Source: Planomonospora_B alba
Lineage (GTDB): Bacteria; Actinomycetota; Actinomycetes; Streptosporangiales; Streptosporangiaceae
Assembly (NCBI RefSeq): GCF_039534085.1
Contig: NZ_BAAAUT010000033.1
Coordinates: 1-64,000, forward strand
Reading direction: 5' to 3'
DNA: 64,000 nt
Part shown: one piece after another, positions 41,917-50,760 of the stretch
Layout of the letters: each line of letters starts with the position of its first letter
Numbering within the stretch: the first letter of the stretch is position 1
Program-made: the position numbers and the translations under genes
The notes under the pieces: model-generated
Databases searched by the model: none
Seen by the model: only the letters and a program-made list of their open reading frames with translations
Told to the model about the DNA's origin: nothing

Positions 41917-43025
41917 GCCGGCACCTCCATCGCGAGCCGGAACCCGCCGCCGTCCGTCCGCTCGGCCAGCAGGGAGCCGCCCAGCCCGCTCGCGCGCTCC
42001 CGCAGGCCGGTCAGCCCGGTGCCGTCGGCCCCCCGCTCGGGGGCGCCGTCGTTGACGAGCTCCAGCCGTACGGCGCCGGCCGTGCGGGAGGTGCTGATCG
42101 AGCAGGTCGTCGCGCGGCTGTGCCGCACCACGTTGGTTACGCCCTCGCGCACCGCCCAGGCCAGCGCCTCGTCGGCGGCGCGGGCGAGCTCCAGGTCGGC
42201 GAGGTTGGTCTGGCAGGCGATCCCGGAGGCCTCCAGCAGCGCCGCGCCCCGGCGCACCTCCTGGCGCAGCGACATCTCCCGGTAGCCGCGCGCCACCTGC
42301 CGCACGTCCTGGGCGGCGTCCCTGGCCACCTGGACGAGGTCGGCGAGCTCGTGCCCGGCCGCGTCCGGGTCGCGCCCGACGAGCCTGCGGGCCAGGTCGC
42401 CCTTGAGCGCGATCGTGGTCAGGCTGCTGCCCAGCCCGTCGTGCAGGTCGCGGGAGATGCGCAGCCGCTCGCGCAGCACCGCGGCCTCCGCCAGCTGGAT
42501 CCTGGCCTGCTCCAGCTCCCGGCTCACCACCACCAGCCGGGTCACCCCGTAGATCACGAACCCGGTGACCAGGAGGGTGACGACCTGGTAGAAGGCGTGC
42601 TGGACGTGCGCGCCCCCCGCGGCGTACCGCCAGCCGAGGGCGAACTGGACCGCCGCCATCGGGACCAGGCAGCCCAGCGCCGCCGGCAGGCGCAGGCGGA
42701 GCAGGAGCGAGCCGAGCAGGATGGTCGGCGTCCCGCTCCACCAGTAGCCCAGATAGTCGAGGTGGGCGTCGAGGACCGGGATCGGCGCGTAGGCCGCGAC
42801 GGCCTCGACCGCGAGCAGGATCCCGGGGCCGCCGGGCTGCGCGCCGCGCAGGGCGGCGCGCAGGTGGAGGAAGAACGGCACGAAGAAGCCGGGCAGGCAG
42901 GTCGCGAGCACCACGAGTCCCGTCGTCCCGCCGAGCCGGGCGATCGTGATGACCGGGAAGACCGTGAAGCCCACGGAGATCAGGACGACCAGGCCCACGG
43001 CCAGGCGCTGGGGGGTGATTCTCAT
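41913..43025 (-). CDS. DesK-like sensor histidine kinase
   Basis: 370 residues. Five or six helices in the first 170 (LAVGLVVLISVGFTVFPVITI, TGLVVLATCLPGFFVPFFL, YQVVTLLVTGFVIYGVTRL), then a coiled coil (ELEQARIQLAEAAVLRERLR), HisKA_3 phospho-site RDLHDGLGSSLTTIALK, and HATPase_c with WAVREGVTNVVRHSRA and GTGLTGLRERASGLGG. Membrane-embedded sensors of this type respond to membrane state or to antibiotics. ABC transporter genes lie directly upstream on the same strand. Confidence 0.93.
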   Translation of the reverse strand: MRITPQRLAVGLVVLISVGFTVFPVITIARLGGTTGLVVLATCLPGFFVPFFLHLRAALRGAQPGGPGILLAVEAVAAYAPIPVLDAHLDYLGYWWSGTPTILLGSLLLRLRLPAALGCLVPMAAVQFALGWRYAAGGAHVQHAFYQVVTLLVTGFVIYGVTRLVVVSRELEQARIQLAEAAVLRERLRISRDLHDGLGSSLTTIALKGDLARRLVGRDPDAAGHELADLVQVARDAAQDVRQVARGYREMSLRQEVRRGAALLEASGIACQTNLADLELARAADEALAWAVREGVTNVVRHSRATTCSISTSRTAGAVRLELVNDGAPERGADGTGLTGLRERASGLGGSLLAERTDGGGFRLAMEVPA

Positions 43026-43026
43026 G

Positions 43027-43068
43027 TCCGGAAACCTATTGCCTGTGACTTCTTTTCCGGAAACCTAT
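43027..43068 (-). repeat. Duplicated 13-bp motif joining permease end and kinase start
   Basis: TCCGGAAACCTAT occurs at 43027-43039 and 43056-43068; flanks continue similarly (TGCCTG versus GACCTG). The right copy holds the permease stop codon and the left precedes the kinase ATG. A small duplication of the permease tail probably created the spacer. Confidence 0.7.
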
Positions 43069-43835
43069 GACCTGCGCGGTTCCCAGCGGAACCAGCGGGC
43101 CGTCGCCAGCAGGCCGAACGCCGCCCACCCGGCGAGGACCAGCACCGGTACGGCGGCCGCCCGCAGGTCCCCGGCGAGGGAGCCGTCCGCGGCGTAGGCC
43201 GTGCGGGCCAGGTCGGCCACCGCCTCCGTGGGCAGGAGTCCCAGCACCGCGCCGACCCAGCCGGGGAGCAGCTCCAGCAGCGGGCCGAACCCCCCCGACG
43301 CGACGCCGGCCAGGAGGAAGAACGGCATGGCCATCACCCCGGCGACCTCGGTGCGCGGGACGGCCGCGGTGAACGCGGTGCCGAGCAGGCACAGGACGGC
43401 GGTCCCGGCGACCACGGCCGCCAGGTAGAGCAGCGGGTTGCGGGGGACCGGCAGGCCGGTCAGCGCGTACAGCGCGACCGAGACGACGGCGGCCAGCAGC
43501 GTCGTCTGGACGACCAGGTTGCCGATCTCGCCGCCGAGGATCTCCCGGTCGCCCAGCCCGGTGGCCCGCATGCGCTTGAGGAGCAGCTGGTCGCGCCGGG
43601 CGGTGAACGTCACCGCGATCTGGTTGAACGTCGCGATGGTGAGGATCATCACGAGCACCCCCACGTGGGTGCCGACCAGGAACTCCGGGTCGCCCTGCCC
43701 GAGCCGGTCCATCAGGAGCGGCATCCCGATGCCCAGGCCCAGGGAGAGGGCCACCGAGGTGCTCAGTGCCACCTTGTCCCGCCAGTACAGCCGCCCGCCG
43801 AAACGGGTCACGACCGCCAGGTCGCGTACGGACAT
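43065..43835 (-). CDS. ABC-2 type transporter permease
   Basis: 256 residues from ATG 43835, seven bases after GGAGG (an in-frame GTG two codons earlier sits too close). Six helices: VALSTSVALSLGLGIGMPLLM, THVGVLVMILTIATFNQIAV, TTLLAAVVSVALYALTGL, LLYLAAVVAGTAVLCLLGTAF, VAGVMAMPFFLLAGVASGGFG, and VPVLVLAGWAAFGLLATARW. Typical of ABC-2 export permeases, which pair with one ATPase. Works with the ATPase encoded just upstream; probably exports a toxic or lipid-like compound. Confidence 0.9.
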   Translation of the reverse strand: MSVRDLAVVTRFGGRLYWRDKVALSTSVALSLGLGIGMPLLMDRLGQGDPEFLVGTHVGVLVMILTIATFNQIAVTFTARRDQLLLKRMRATGLGDREILGGEIGNLVVQTTLLAAVVSVALYALTGLPVPRNPLLYLAAVVAGTAVLCLLGTAFTAAVPRTEVAGVMAMPFFLLAGVASGGFGPLLELLPGWVGAVLGLLPTEAVADLARTAYAADGSLAGDLRAAAVPVLVLAGWAAFGLLATARWFRWEPRRS

Positions 43836-43905
43836 GCTCACGCCTCCTTCTTGACCGGCCGCGTCTGCGGCGCCGTCGTGTCCGTGGTCCGCCCGTTCCG
43901 CCCGC

Positions 43906-44820
43906 TCACGGCGCCTCGGCCTTCGCCAGGGCCCCCTCGCCGGCGGCGAGGTCCAGGAACAGGTCCTCGAGCGTGGCCGTGCGGACCTCCAGGCCCCGCA
44001 GGCGCAGGCCGCGCTCGCCCGCCCAGCCCAGCAGCGCCTGCGCGGCCAGGTCCGGGTCCGCCACGCGGCAGACCGCGGTGCGGCCCTCCACGGACGCGAC
44101 CGGGACCGGCAGGCCGCCGGGGGAGACGCCGTCGGGGAGCTCGAAGGCGACCCGGCCCGCCCGGGCGGCGAGCGTTTCGGCCATGCCGCCGGAGGCGACG
44201 ATCCGCCCGGAGTCCATGACCGCCATGTCGGAGGCCAGCCGCTGGGCCTCCTCCAGGTAGTGGGTGGTGAGCAGGACCGTGGTGCCCCGGCGGGCCAGGT
44301 CCCGGACGACCTCCCAGGTCCGCTGCCTGGCCTCCGGGTCCATCCCGGTGGTCGGCTCGTCGAGGAAGAGCACGTCGGGGCGGTTCAGCACGGCCAGCGC
44401 CAGGTCCAGGCGGCGCTTCTCGCCGCCGGAGAGCTGGCGCACCTTCGTGCCGGCCTTGGCGGTCAACCCGGCGAGCTCCAGCGCCTCCCCGCGCGGGCGG
44501 GGCGCGGAGACGAAGTCCCGCCAGGCGTCCACGGTCTGCGCCACGGTCAGATCGGGGAAGAACCCCGCCTCCTGGAGCATGATCCCGGTGCGCCCGCGCA
44601 CCTGGGCGCGGTCCTTCACCGGGTCGAGCCCCAGCACCCGCACGGTCCCGGCATCGGCGCGCTGGAAACCGGCCAGCACCTCGACGGTCGTGGTCTTGCC
44701 CGCGCCGTTCCTGCCGAGCAGGGCGAAGACCTCGCCCTCGCCGACGGTGAAGGAGACGCCGCCGACCGCCTCGAACCCCTTGTGGCTCTTGACGAGCCCG
44801 TCCACCTCGATCGCTGCCAT
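43906..44820 (-). CDS. ABC transporter ATP-binding protein (drug-resistance type)
   Basis: 304 residues. Walker A LLGRNGAGKTTTVEVLAG, signature LSGGEKRRLDLALAVL, Walker B DVLFLDEPTTGMDPEARQ, switch His in TTHYLEEAQRL. A C-terminal ~80-residue domain follows, typical of DrrA/CcmA-like ATPases that energise ABC-2 permeases. First gene of the four-gene transport/two-component operon, transcribed from a promoter near 44915-44943 that overlaps a perfect palindrome. Confidence 0.93.
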   Translation of the reverse strand: MAAIEVDGLVKSHKGFEAVGGVSFTVGEGEVFALLGRNGAGKTTTVEVLAGFQRADAGTVRVLGLDPVKDRAQVRGRTGIMLQEAGFFPDLTVAQTVDAWRDFVSAPRPRGEALELAGLTAKAGTKVRQLSGGEKRRLDLALAVLNRPDVLFLDEPTTGMDPEARQRTWEVVRDLARRGTTVLLTTHYLEEAQRLASDMAVMDSGRIVASGGMAETLAARAGRVAFELPDGVSPGGLPVPVASVEGRTAVCRVADPDLAAQALLGWAGERGLRLRGLEVRTATLEDLFLDLAAGEGALAKAEAP

Positions 44821-44914
44821 GTCCGCGATCCTTCCGGGGGCGGCGGGCCGGGGACAGTGAGGAATTCACGACTTCACCGCGGCGGGGAGGCACGCGCGGG
44901 AAATTTGCCTGATT

Positions 44915-44959
44915 CATCTAGATTGGAGGGGACATCGGTCCAATCATCCTGATTGGACC
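44915..44959. promoter_or_regulatory. Divergent control region: 23-bp palindrome over the ABC operon promoter
   Basis: Perfect inverted repeat GGTCCAATCA (44937-44946), TCC, TGATTGGACC (44950-44959). A further half-site GATTGGA starts at 44921. On the minus strand, TTGGAC (44943-44938) and TAGATG (44920-44915) form a -35/-10 pair with a 17-bp spacer, so the palindrome overlaps the -35 of the ABC/two-component operon. The operon's own response regulator or another dimeric factor is the likely binder. The same site may act on the divergent gene at 44995. Confidence 0.65.
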
Positions 44960-44994
44960 TGGCCATGCCTCGCGCGAGTGGACATCGTTGACAC

Positions 44995-46164
44995 ATGACT
45001 GAGCTTCGCCCGGAGACCCGCACCGTCCATCTCCCCCAGCCCCCGCTGAACGGCAGCCGCCCGATCGCGGTGCCGCTCTACCAGACCTCCGGCTTCGCCT
45101 TCGACGACCCCGCGGTCTTCGCCGCCGGGATGAACAGCCCCGAGGCGTTCGTCTACGGACGGCTGTCGAACCCCACGGTCCGCGCGCTGGAGGAGGCCGT
45201 CGCCGGGCTCGAGGGCGGCGTCGCCGCGGTGGCCACCGGCTCCGGCATGGGGGCGATCAACTCCGTGCTGCTCGGCCTCCTCCAGCCGGGCGACCACGTG
45301 ATCGCGCAGAAGGCGATCTACGGCGGCACCGCGGCGATGTTCAACGACCTGGCCGCCCGGTTCGGCGTCGAGGTCTCCTACGTCCCCGAGGACGACCCCG
45401 CCGCGCTGCGCGCCGCCGTACGGCCCGCCACGAAGCTGGTCTACCTGGAGACCATCGCCAACCCCGTGACCCAGGTGGCCGACCTTCCGGGCATGTGCGC
45501 CGCCGCGCGCGAGGCCGGGCTGGTGTCGGTGGTGGACAACACCTTCGCCTCCCCGGTGCTGTGCCGCCCGATCGAGCACGGCGCCGACATCGTGGTCCAC
45601 TCCACCACCAAGTACCTCAGCGGCCACAGCGACGTGCTCGGCGGCATCGCGGTCTTCGCCGACGACGCGCTGTACCGGAAGGTGTGGAAGTTCGCGACCT
45701 CCCTGGGCGCCACCGCCGACCCGTTCGCCGCCTGGCTGACCCTGCGCGGCATGCAGACCCTGGCGCTGCGCATGGAGCGCCACTGCGCCAACACCCGCGA
45801 GCTGGCGCTCCGCCTGGACGCGCACCCGGCGGTCGCCGCCGTGCACTGGCCGGGCCTGCCCTCGCACCCGTCGCACGCGCTGGCGGCCAAGCTGCTGCCG
45901 GACTTCGGCGGGGTCTTCTCCTTCGACCTCGCCGGCGGGCGCCCGGCGGGGGAGAGGTTCATGGGCGCGATCCGGGTGGCGCTGCTGGCCCCCTCGCTCG
46001 GCGGCGTGGAGACGCTCGTCCTGCACCCGGCCACCACCTCCCACAAGTCGCTGACCGGCGAGGAACTGGCCCGGCACGGGATCGGCGAGGGCACCGTCCG
46101 GGTGGCGGTCGGCATCGAGCACGTCGAGGACCTGTGGGCGGACTTCGCCCGGGCGCTCTCGTGA
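44995..46164 (+). CDS. Trans-sulfuration PLP enzyme (methionine gamma-lyase/cystathionine gamma-synthase family)
   Basis: 389 residues of the Cys/Met-metabolism PLP family. PLP and substrate marks: YGRLSNPTVRALEEAVAGLEG, ATGSGMGAINSVLLGLL, Tyr of AIYGG, VVDNTFASPVLCRPIEHGAD, and Schiff-base lysine in VVHSTTKYLSGHSDVLGG. SLGGVETLVLHPATTSH is the C-terminal substrate motif. Whether it cleaves methionine or makes cystathionine cannot be decided from motifs. The ATG has a poor SD. Divergent from the ABC operon, with a palindrome 36 bases upstream. Confidence 0.92.
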   Translation: MTELRPETRTVHLPQPPLNGSRPIAVPLYQTSGFAFDDPAVFAAGMNSPEAFVYGRLSNPTVRALEEAVAGLEGGVAAVATGSGMGAINSVLLGLLQPGDHVIAQKAIYGGTAAMFNDLAARFGVEVSYVPEDDPAALRAAVRPATKLVYLETIANPVTQVADLPGMCAAAREAGLVSVVDNTFASPVLCRPIEHGADIVVHSTTKYLSGHSDVLGGIAVFADDALYRKVWKFATSLGATADPFAAWLTLRGMQTLALRMERHCANTRELALRLDAHPAVAAVHWPGLPSHPSHALAAKLLPDFGGVFSFDLAGGRPAGERFMGAIRVALLAPSLGGVETLVLHPATTSHKSLTGEELARHGIGEGTVRVAVGIEHVEDLWADFARALS

Positions 46165-46344
46165 TCATGTGCTCGTGATCCCGCGCCCTCCGCGGCGCCG
46201 CGCTTCCGTGATCTTGTGCGGGGGCGCTGGTAGCATCGGGTGAGGCCGCCCACCGGGCGGCCCCGCCGGGAGCGCGTCGGGGGACGTCTCCCGGCCCCGT
46301 GCTCCGGGGCCGCTTCCGGGCCCCCTCCTGGCGGGGGTGGCGCG

Positions 46345-47358
46345 ATGCCGCTGAAGAACTACGGGGTGCTGGCGGGCCGGGCCGCGGACCGGCGGCGGGA
46401 GGGCGCGCCCGACGACACCCCCCACTACCAGATCCACCTGGTCGACGAGGCGGGCGTCTCCTACCGGGTCGCGGTCAACGTGCTGTCCCAGCAGGCCCCG
46501 TCCGAGCTGCTCCACCTCACCGACGACGACTTCCGGCACCCGCTCACCGCGCTCCTGCCCCCGGGCCCCGGCGGCTGGACCGAGCTGCCGTCCGCGCCCG
46601 GCGGGGCAGCGCTGGACTTCGTGCGGGGCAACCTGTTCGACCCGGCCGCCATGCGGGCGCTCCCGCCCGACCTGCCCGGGGTGGACAACGACCTGGCCGA
46701 CAGGCTCGACCACTACGTGCGGCGGGCGATCGCCGACCCCACCGCGGTCGTCTACGCCTTCGGCGAGCGCTGGGGCCCCGAGCCGCGCACCCGGGACAAG
46801 GTCTTCGGCTTCCTGCCCGGCAACGGCGTCCACGACGTCCACATGAACCAGGGCAACTCCCGGCGGTTCCGCGACGACGACGGCGTCTGGCAGGACGGCG
46901 CGCTGCTGATCCGCTTCCCCGGCGAGTCCCGGTGGGTCGGGATCTTCCTGGCCTTCCAGTCCCAGTCCTGGCGCACCGACGACGTCACCGGCCACGCCCT
47001 CGCCGGGGCCCCGGCACGGCCCGGCCCCGGCGAGGAGCCGGTCCGGATCGTGGCGGCCCTGGTCGACCCGGCCGGTCCCGCCGGATCCGGGCACGGGAGC
47101 GTCACCCTGCTGAACGCCTCACCCGCCCCGGTGGACCTGGCCGGCTGGCGGCTCGTCGACCGGCGCGGGAGGGACCTCCCGCTCCCGCAGGGCCCGCTGG
47201 CCGCAGGCGCCGTCCTCACGGTGCCCGCCACCCCGCCGTTCGCGCTGGACGACGGCGGGGGCACGATCACCCTGCTGGACCCGGCGGGGCTCAAGGTGCA
47301 CGGCGTCTCCTACACTGCGGCGCAGGGCCGGCGCGAGGGCTGGACCGTGACCTTCTGA
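46345..47358 (+). CDS. DUF2278 (YukJ-like) protein with C-terminal lamin-tail-like domain
   Basis: 337 residues from ATG 46345 (MPLKNYGVLAGRAADRR). The N-terminal ~220 residues match DUF2278: HYQIHLVDEAGVSYRVAVNVLSQ, VDNDLADRLDHYVRRAI, VFGFLPGNGVHDVHMNQGNS, and GVWQDGALLIRFPGESRWVGIFLAFQSQSW. The C-terminal ~100 (HGSVTLLNASPAPVDLAGWRL, LDDGGGTITLLDPAGLKVHGVSY) is an Ig-like lamin tail domain. No catalytic function known. TAGCAT (46232-46237) upstream is a possible -10. Stands alone on the plus strand. Confidence 0.82.
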   Translation: MPLKNYGVLAGRAADRRREGAPDDTPHYQIHLVDEAGVSYRVAVNVLSQQAPSELLHLTDDDFRHPLTALLPPGPGGWTELPSAPGGAALDFVRGNLFDPAAMRALPPDLPGVDNDLADRLDHYVRRAIADPTAVVYAFGERWGPEPRTRDKVFGFLPGNGVHDVHMNQGNSRRFRDDDGVWQDGALLIRFPGESRWVGIFLAFQSQSWRTDDVTGHALAGAPARPGPGEEPVRIVAALVDPAGPAGSGHGSVTLLNASPAPVDLAGWRLVDRRGRDLPLPQGPLAAGAVLTVPATPPFALDDGGGTITLLDPAGLKVHGVSYTAAQGRREGWTVTF

Positions 47359-47421
47359 AGGGGCCCTTCCAGGAGGGGCGTCCGGGCCCCGCGGGCCGTG
47401 GGGACCCGTCGAGGATGAGAG

Positions 47422-48351
47422 GTGCCGCGGGTGAGCGTGTCGATCGGGGACGTGGAGCGGGCCGCGGCGCGGATCGCCGGGTACGCCCGCCGAACTCCGG
47501 TGCTGGAGGCGGCACCGGGGCTGGTGCTGAAGCTGGAGAGCACGCAGCACGCGGGCTCGTTCAAGGCCAGGGGCGGGTTCAACCGCGTCCTGGCCGCCCG
47601 CGAGGCCGGGGGGCTGCCGGAGGCGGGGGTGATCGCGGCCAGCGGCGGCAACCACGGACTGGCGGTGGCGTACGTGGCGCGGGCGCTGGGCGTGCGGGCG
47701 GAGATCTTCGTGCCGACGGTGTCGAGCCCGGTGAAGGTCGCCGGACTGCGGGCCCTGGGGGCGGAGGTCACCCAGACCGGCGCGATCTACGCCGAGGCCT
47801 ACGAGGCGTCGGCCAAGCGGGCCGCGGAGACCGGCGCGCTGGAGATCCACGCCTACGACCAGCCCGAGGTGGTGGCCGGGCAGGGCACGGTCGCGCTGGA
47901 GCTGCTGGAGCAGACCGGGGGAGTGGACACGGTCCTGGTCGCGGTCGGCGGCGGCGGGCTCGTCGCCGGGATCACGGCCGCGCTCGGCGGCCGGGCCCGG
48001 GTCGTGGCCGTGGAGCCCGAGCTGATCCCCACGCTGAACCGCGCCCTGGCGGCGGGCGGCCCGGTCCGGGTCGGGGTGGGCGGGGTGGGCGCCGACGCGC
48101 TCGGCGCCAGCCGGATCGGCCGCATCGCCTACGACGTCGCCTCCGCCGCCGGGGTCGAGAGCGTCCTGGTCCCCGACGGGGCCATCGTCGAGGCCCGCCG
48201 CGAGCTGTGGCGCTCCTGCCGGGTCGCGGCCGAGCACGCCGGGGCCGCGGCCCTCGCCGCGCTGCGCTGCGGCGCGTACGTCCCGTCCCCCGGGGAGCGG
48301 GTGGCCGTGGTCGTCTGCGGCGGCAACACCGACCCCGCCACGCTCGCCTGA
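47422..48351 (+). CDS. Serine/threonine dehydratase-like PLP enzyme
   Basis: 309 residues (fold type II PLP). GTG 47422 or GTG 47431; SD is compatible with either. LKLESTQHAGSFKARGGFNRVLA holds the Schiff-base lysine; AASGGNHGLAVAYVAR the asparagine loop; VLVAVGGGGLVAGITAALGG the phosphate-binding glycine loop. Could be threonine/serine dehydratase or serine racemase. It lacks the regulatory ACT domain of biosynthetic IlvA, pointing to a catabolic or racemase-like role. Convergent with panB. Confidence 0.88.
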   Translation: MPRVSVSIGDVERAAARIAGYARRTPVLEAAPGLVLKLESTQHAGSFKARGGFNRVLAAREAGGLPEAGVIAASGGNHGLAVAYVARALGVRAEIFVPTVSSPVKVAGLRALGAEVTQTGAIYAEAYEASAKRAAETGALEIHAYDQPEVVAGQGTVALELLEQTGGVDTVLVAVGGGGLVAGITAALGGRARVVAVEPELIPTLNRALAAGGPVRVGVGGVGADALGASRIGRIAYDVASAAGVESVLVPDGAIVEARRELWRSCRVAAEHAGAAALAALRCGAYVPSPGERVAVVVCGGNTDPATLA

Positions 48352-48384
48352 CGGCGCGCGGCGGGACGCGGGCGCACCGCGGAC

Positions 48385-48435
48385 GCGGCACGGCCGGGGC
48401 GGGGCCCCGGGAGGGCGCCGGCCCGGCCGTGCCGC
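48385..48435. terminator. Long GC stem between convergent genes
   Basis: Perfect 14-bp arms GCGGCACGGCCGGG (48385-48398) and CCCGGCCGTGCCGC (48422-48435) with a 23-base GC loop. Situated between the dehydratase stop and the panB stop, so it likely terminates both transcripts. Confidence 0.65.
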
Positions 48436-48442
48436 GGTGGGA

Positions 48443-49288
48443 TCAGTGGTAGGTGTGCTCGGCGGAGGGGAAGACCCCGCCGGTCACCTCGTCGGCGAAG
48501 GCGCGGACCGCGCGGTCCATCTCCCCGGCCAGGTCGGAGTACTTCTTGACGAACTTGGCCGGGCGGGCGGTGAGGCCCATCAGGTCCTGCCAGACGAGGA
48601 CCTGCGCGTCGGTCGACGGACCGGCGCCGATGCCGATCGTGGGGATCGCCAGGGAGGTCGTGACCCGCTCGGCCAGCTCGGCGGGGACGCACTCCAGCAC
48701 CACGGAGAAGGCTCCGGCGGCCTGCAGGTCCTTGGCGTCGGCCATCAGCTCGTCGCCGGCCTGGCCGCGGCCCTGCACGCGGTAGCCGCCGAAGGCGTTG
48801 ACCGACTGCGGGGTCAGGCCGAGGTGGGCCATGACCGGGATGCCGGCCGACACCAGGGCCTCGACCTGGGGCAGCACCCGGCGCCCGCCCTCCAGCTTGA
48901 CCGCGTGGGCGCCGGCCTCCTTCATGAACCGCACGGCGGTCTCCAGGGCCTGCTGGGGCGAGGCCTGGTAGGAGCCGAACGGCAGGTCGGCGACGACCAT
49001 CGCCCGGGACGAGCCGCGCACCACGGCGGCGGTCAGCGGCATGAGGTCGTCGACGGAGACCGGCAGCGTCGAGTCGTAGCCGTACACGACCATGGCGGCC
49101 GAGTCGCCGACGAGCAGCACGGGGATGCCGGCCTCATCGAAGACGCGGGCGGTCATGGCGTCGTACGCGGTGACCATGGGCCACTTCTCGCCGCGCTCCT
49201 TGGCGGCGGCGACGTCGCGCACGGTGATCCTGCGGCCTGACTGGCCGCCGTAGAGGGCGGACTTCGGGACGGCGACGGGAGAGGACAT
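48443..49288 (-). CDS. panB: Ketopantoate hydroxymethyltransferase
   Basis: 281 residues from ATG 49288, six bases after AGGAGG. First step of pantothenate/CoA synthesis: methylene-tetrahydrofolate plus 2-oxoisovalerate gives ketopantoate. Marks: ITVRDVAAAKERGEKWPMVTAYDAMTARV, metal-binding Asp in LLVGDSAAMVVYGYDSTLPV and VVADLPFGSYQAS, catalytic Glu in VVLECVPAELAERV, and GIGAGPSTDAQVLVWQD. Length matches the decameric PanB family. panC/panD are not here. Divergent from an MFS gene. Confidence 0.96.
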   Translation of the reverse strand: MSSPVAVPKSALYGGQSGRRITVRDVAAAKERGEKWPMVTAYDAMTARVFDEAGIPVLLVGDSAAMVVYGYDSTLPVSVDDLMPLTAAVVRGSSRAMVVADLPFGSYQASPQQALETAVRFMKEAGAHAVKLEGGRRVLPQVEALVSAGIPVMAHLGLTPQSVNAFGGYRVQGRGQAGDELMADAKDLQAAGAFSVVLECVPAELAERVTTSLAIPTIGIGAGPSTDAQVLVWQDLMGLTARPAKFVKKYSDLAGEMDRAVRAFADEVTGGVFPSAEHTYH

Positions 49289-49451
49289 GGAAAGCCTCCT
49301 GAACGGTCTCGAGGCGCCCCTGTGGCGTCCCCGGACGTCTTCGATGATGACATGCGTCCGCTCGGTTAAACACCCCTCGACCCGCCGGTAATCCGGTGGC
49401 GGGGAGGCCGGGGCCGTACGGCACAATGCAGGGCGGAGGTAAGCAACGAAA

Positions 49452-50693
49452 ATGGCCATAGAACCTTACCGTCGCCTGCTGGCCCTCCCGGGCGTGCGGA
49501 CGCTGCTGCTGGTGGGGCTGCTCGCGAGGATCCCGACCACCGCGGTGAACATCACCCTCACCCTGCACGTGGTCAAGGGCCTGGGGCTGGGGTACGCGCA
49601 GGCGGGCATGGTGACCGCCGCCTGCACGGTGGGCATGGCCGCCGGGTCGCCGCTGGCCGGACGGCTCGCCGACTCCTACGGGCTGCGCCCCGTGCTGCTG
49701 GTGACCACCGCGGCCCAGGCGCTCTTCTGGGGCACGGCCTGGGCCATGCCGTTCCCGGTGCTGCTGGCCGCCGCGGTGCCGGCGGGCCTGCTGGGGCTGC
49801 CGGTGTTCAGCGTGGTCCGCCAGTGCCTGACGGCGCTGGTCCCGGTGGAGGGGCGCCGGGTCGCCTTCTCCCTCGACTCGATGCTGGTCGAGGTCTCCTA
49901 CATGACGGGTCCCGCGCTCGGCGTGGCCGGAGTGACCATGCTGGGCAGCACCTGGACGATGGGCGTCGTGGCGGCCGGCCTGGTCGGCTCGGGTGCGGCG
50001 CTGCTGCTGCTGAACCCGCCGATCCGCTCCGCGGAGGAGGACGCCGAGCACGGCGGGGCCCGCGCGGAGCGGCTGCCCCGCCGCCTGTGGCTGACCCCGC
50101 GCCTGGTCACCCTGCTCGGTGTCTCGGCCGCGGCCACCTTCGTGCTGACCGCCGGCGAGCTGTCGCTGGTCGCGACCCTGGAGCGCGCGGGCGACACGGC
50201 GTGGACGGGCCTGGCGATCGGCATCTGGTGCCTGTACTCCCTGATCGGCGGCTTCGTGTACGGCGGGCTGCCCCGGGGCTTCTCCCCGCTGCTCCTGATC
50301 GGTGCGATGGGCCTGCTCACCGTCCCGGTCGGGCTGGTCGGCGGCGACTGGCGCTGGCTGGTCGTGGCGCTGCTGCCCGCCGGGCTGCTCTGCGCGCCGG
50401 GGCTTTCCTCCACGGTCGAGACGCTCAGCCGCTGGGTGCCCGCCCGGGCGCGCGGGGAGGCGATGGGCCTGCACGGCACCGCGCTGCTGGTGGGCGGCGC
50501 CGTCTCCGCACCGGTCGCCGGCGCGGTCATCGACGGCCCCGGGCCCGGCTGGGCGTTCGCCGCCGCCGGCCTGGTCGGCGTGGTGATGGTGCTGGCCGCC
50601 CTGCCGTTCTGGCGGCGGTCGGCGGGGACCGGGGGGCCCGCGGGCGGCGAGGCGCAGAAGGCCGGCCGGGCCCCGGCCGCGGAGGCGGTCTGA
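49452..50693 (+). CDS. Major facilitator superfamily transporter (12-helix)
   Basis: 413 residues from ATG 49452, with GGAGG upstream. Twelve predicted helices; first-half loop GRLADSYGLRPVLLVTTAA is the MFS motif A. Second half starts at VTLLGVSAAATFVLTAGELSL. Central loop (NPPIRSAEEDAEHGGARAERL) and C-terminal tail are charged. Substrate unknown; possibly drug or metabolite efflux. Next gene downstream is separated by 149 bases with its own promoter. Confidence 0.9.
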   Translation: MAIEPYRRLLALPGVRTLLLVGLLARIPTTAVNITLTLHVVKGLGLGYAQAGMVTAACTVGMAAGSPLAGRLADSYGLRPVLLVTTAAQALFWGTAWAMPFPVLLAAAVPAGLLGLPVFSVVRQCLTALVPVEGRRVAFSLDSMLVEVSYMTGPALGVAGVTMLGSTWTMGVVAAGLVGSGAALLLLNPPIRSAEEDAEHGGARAERLPRRLWLTPRLVTLLGVSAAATFVLTAGELSLVATLERAGDTAWTGLAIGIWCLYSLIGGFVYGGLPRGFSPLLLIGAMGLLTVPVGLVGGDWRWLVVALLPAGLLCAPGLSSTVETLSRWVPARARGEAMGLHGTALLVGGAVSAPVAGAVIDGPGPGWAFAAAGLVGVVMVLAALPFWRRSAGTGGPAGGEAQKAGRAPAAEAV

Positions 50694-50760
50694 CCTTTCG
50701 GCGGTCGCCGGCCGGAGCCCCGGGTCCCGGCCGGCAACCGGCGGCCTGACGGCGCGTCAA

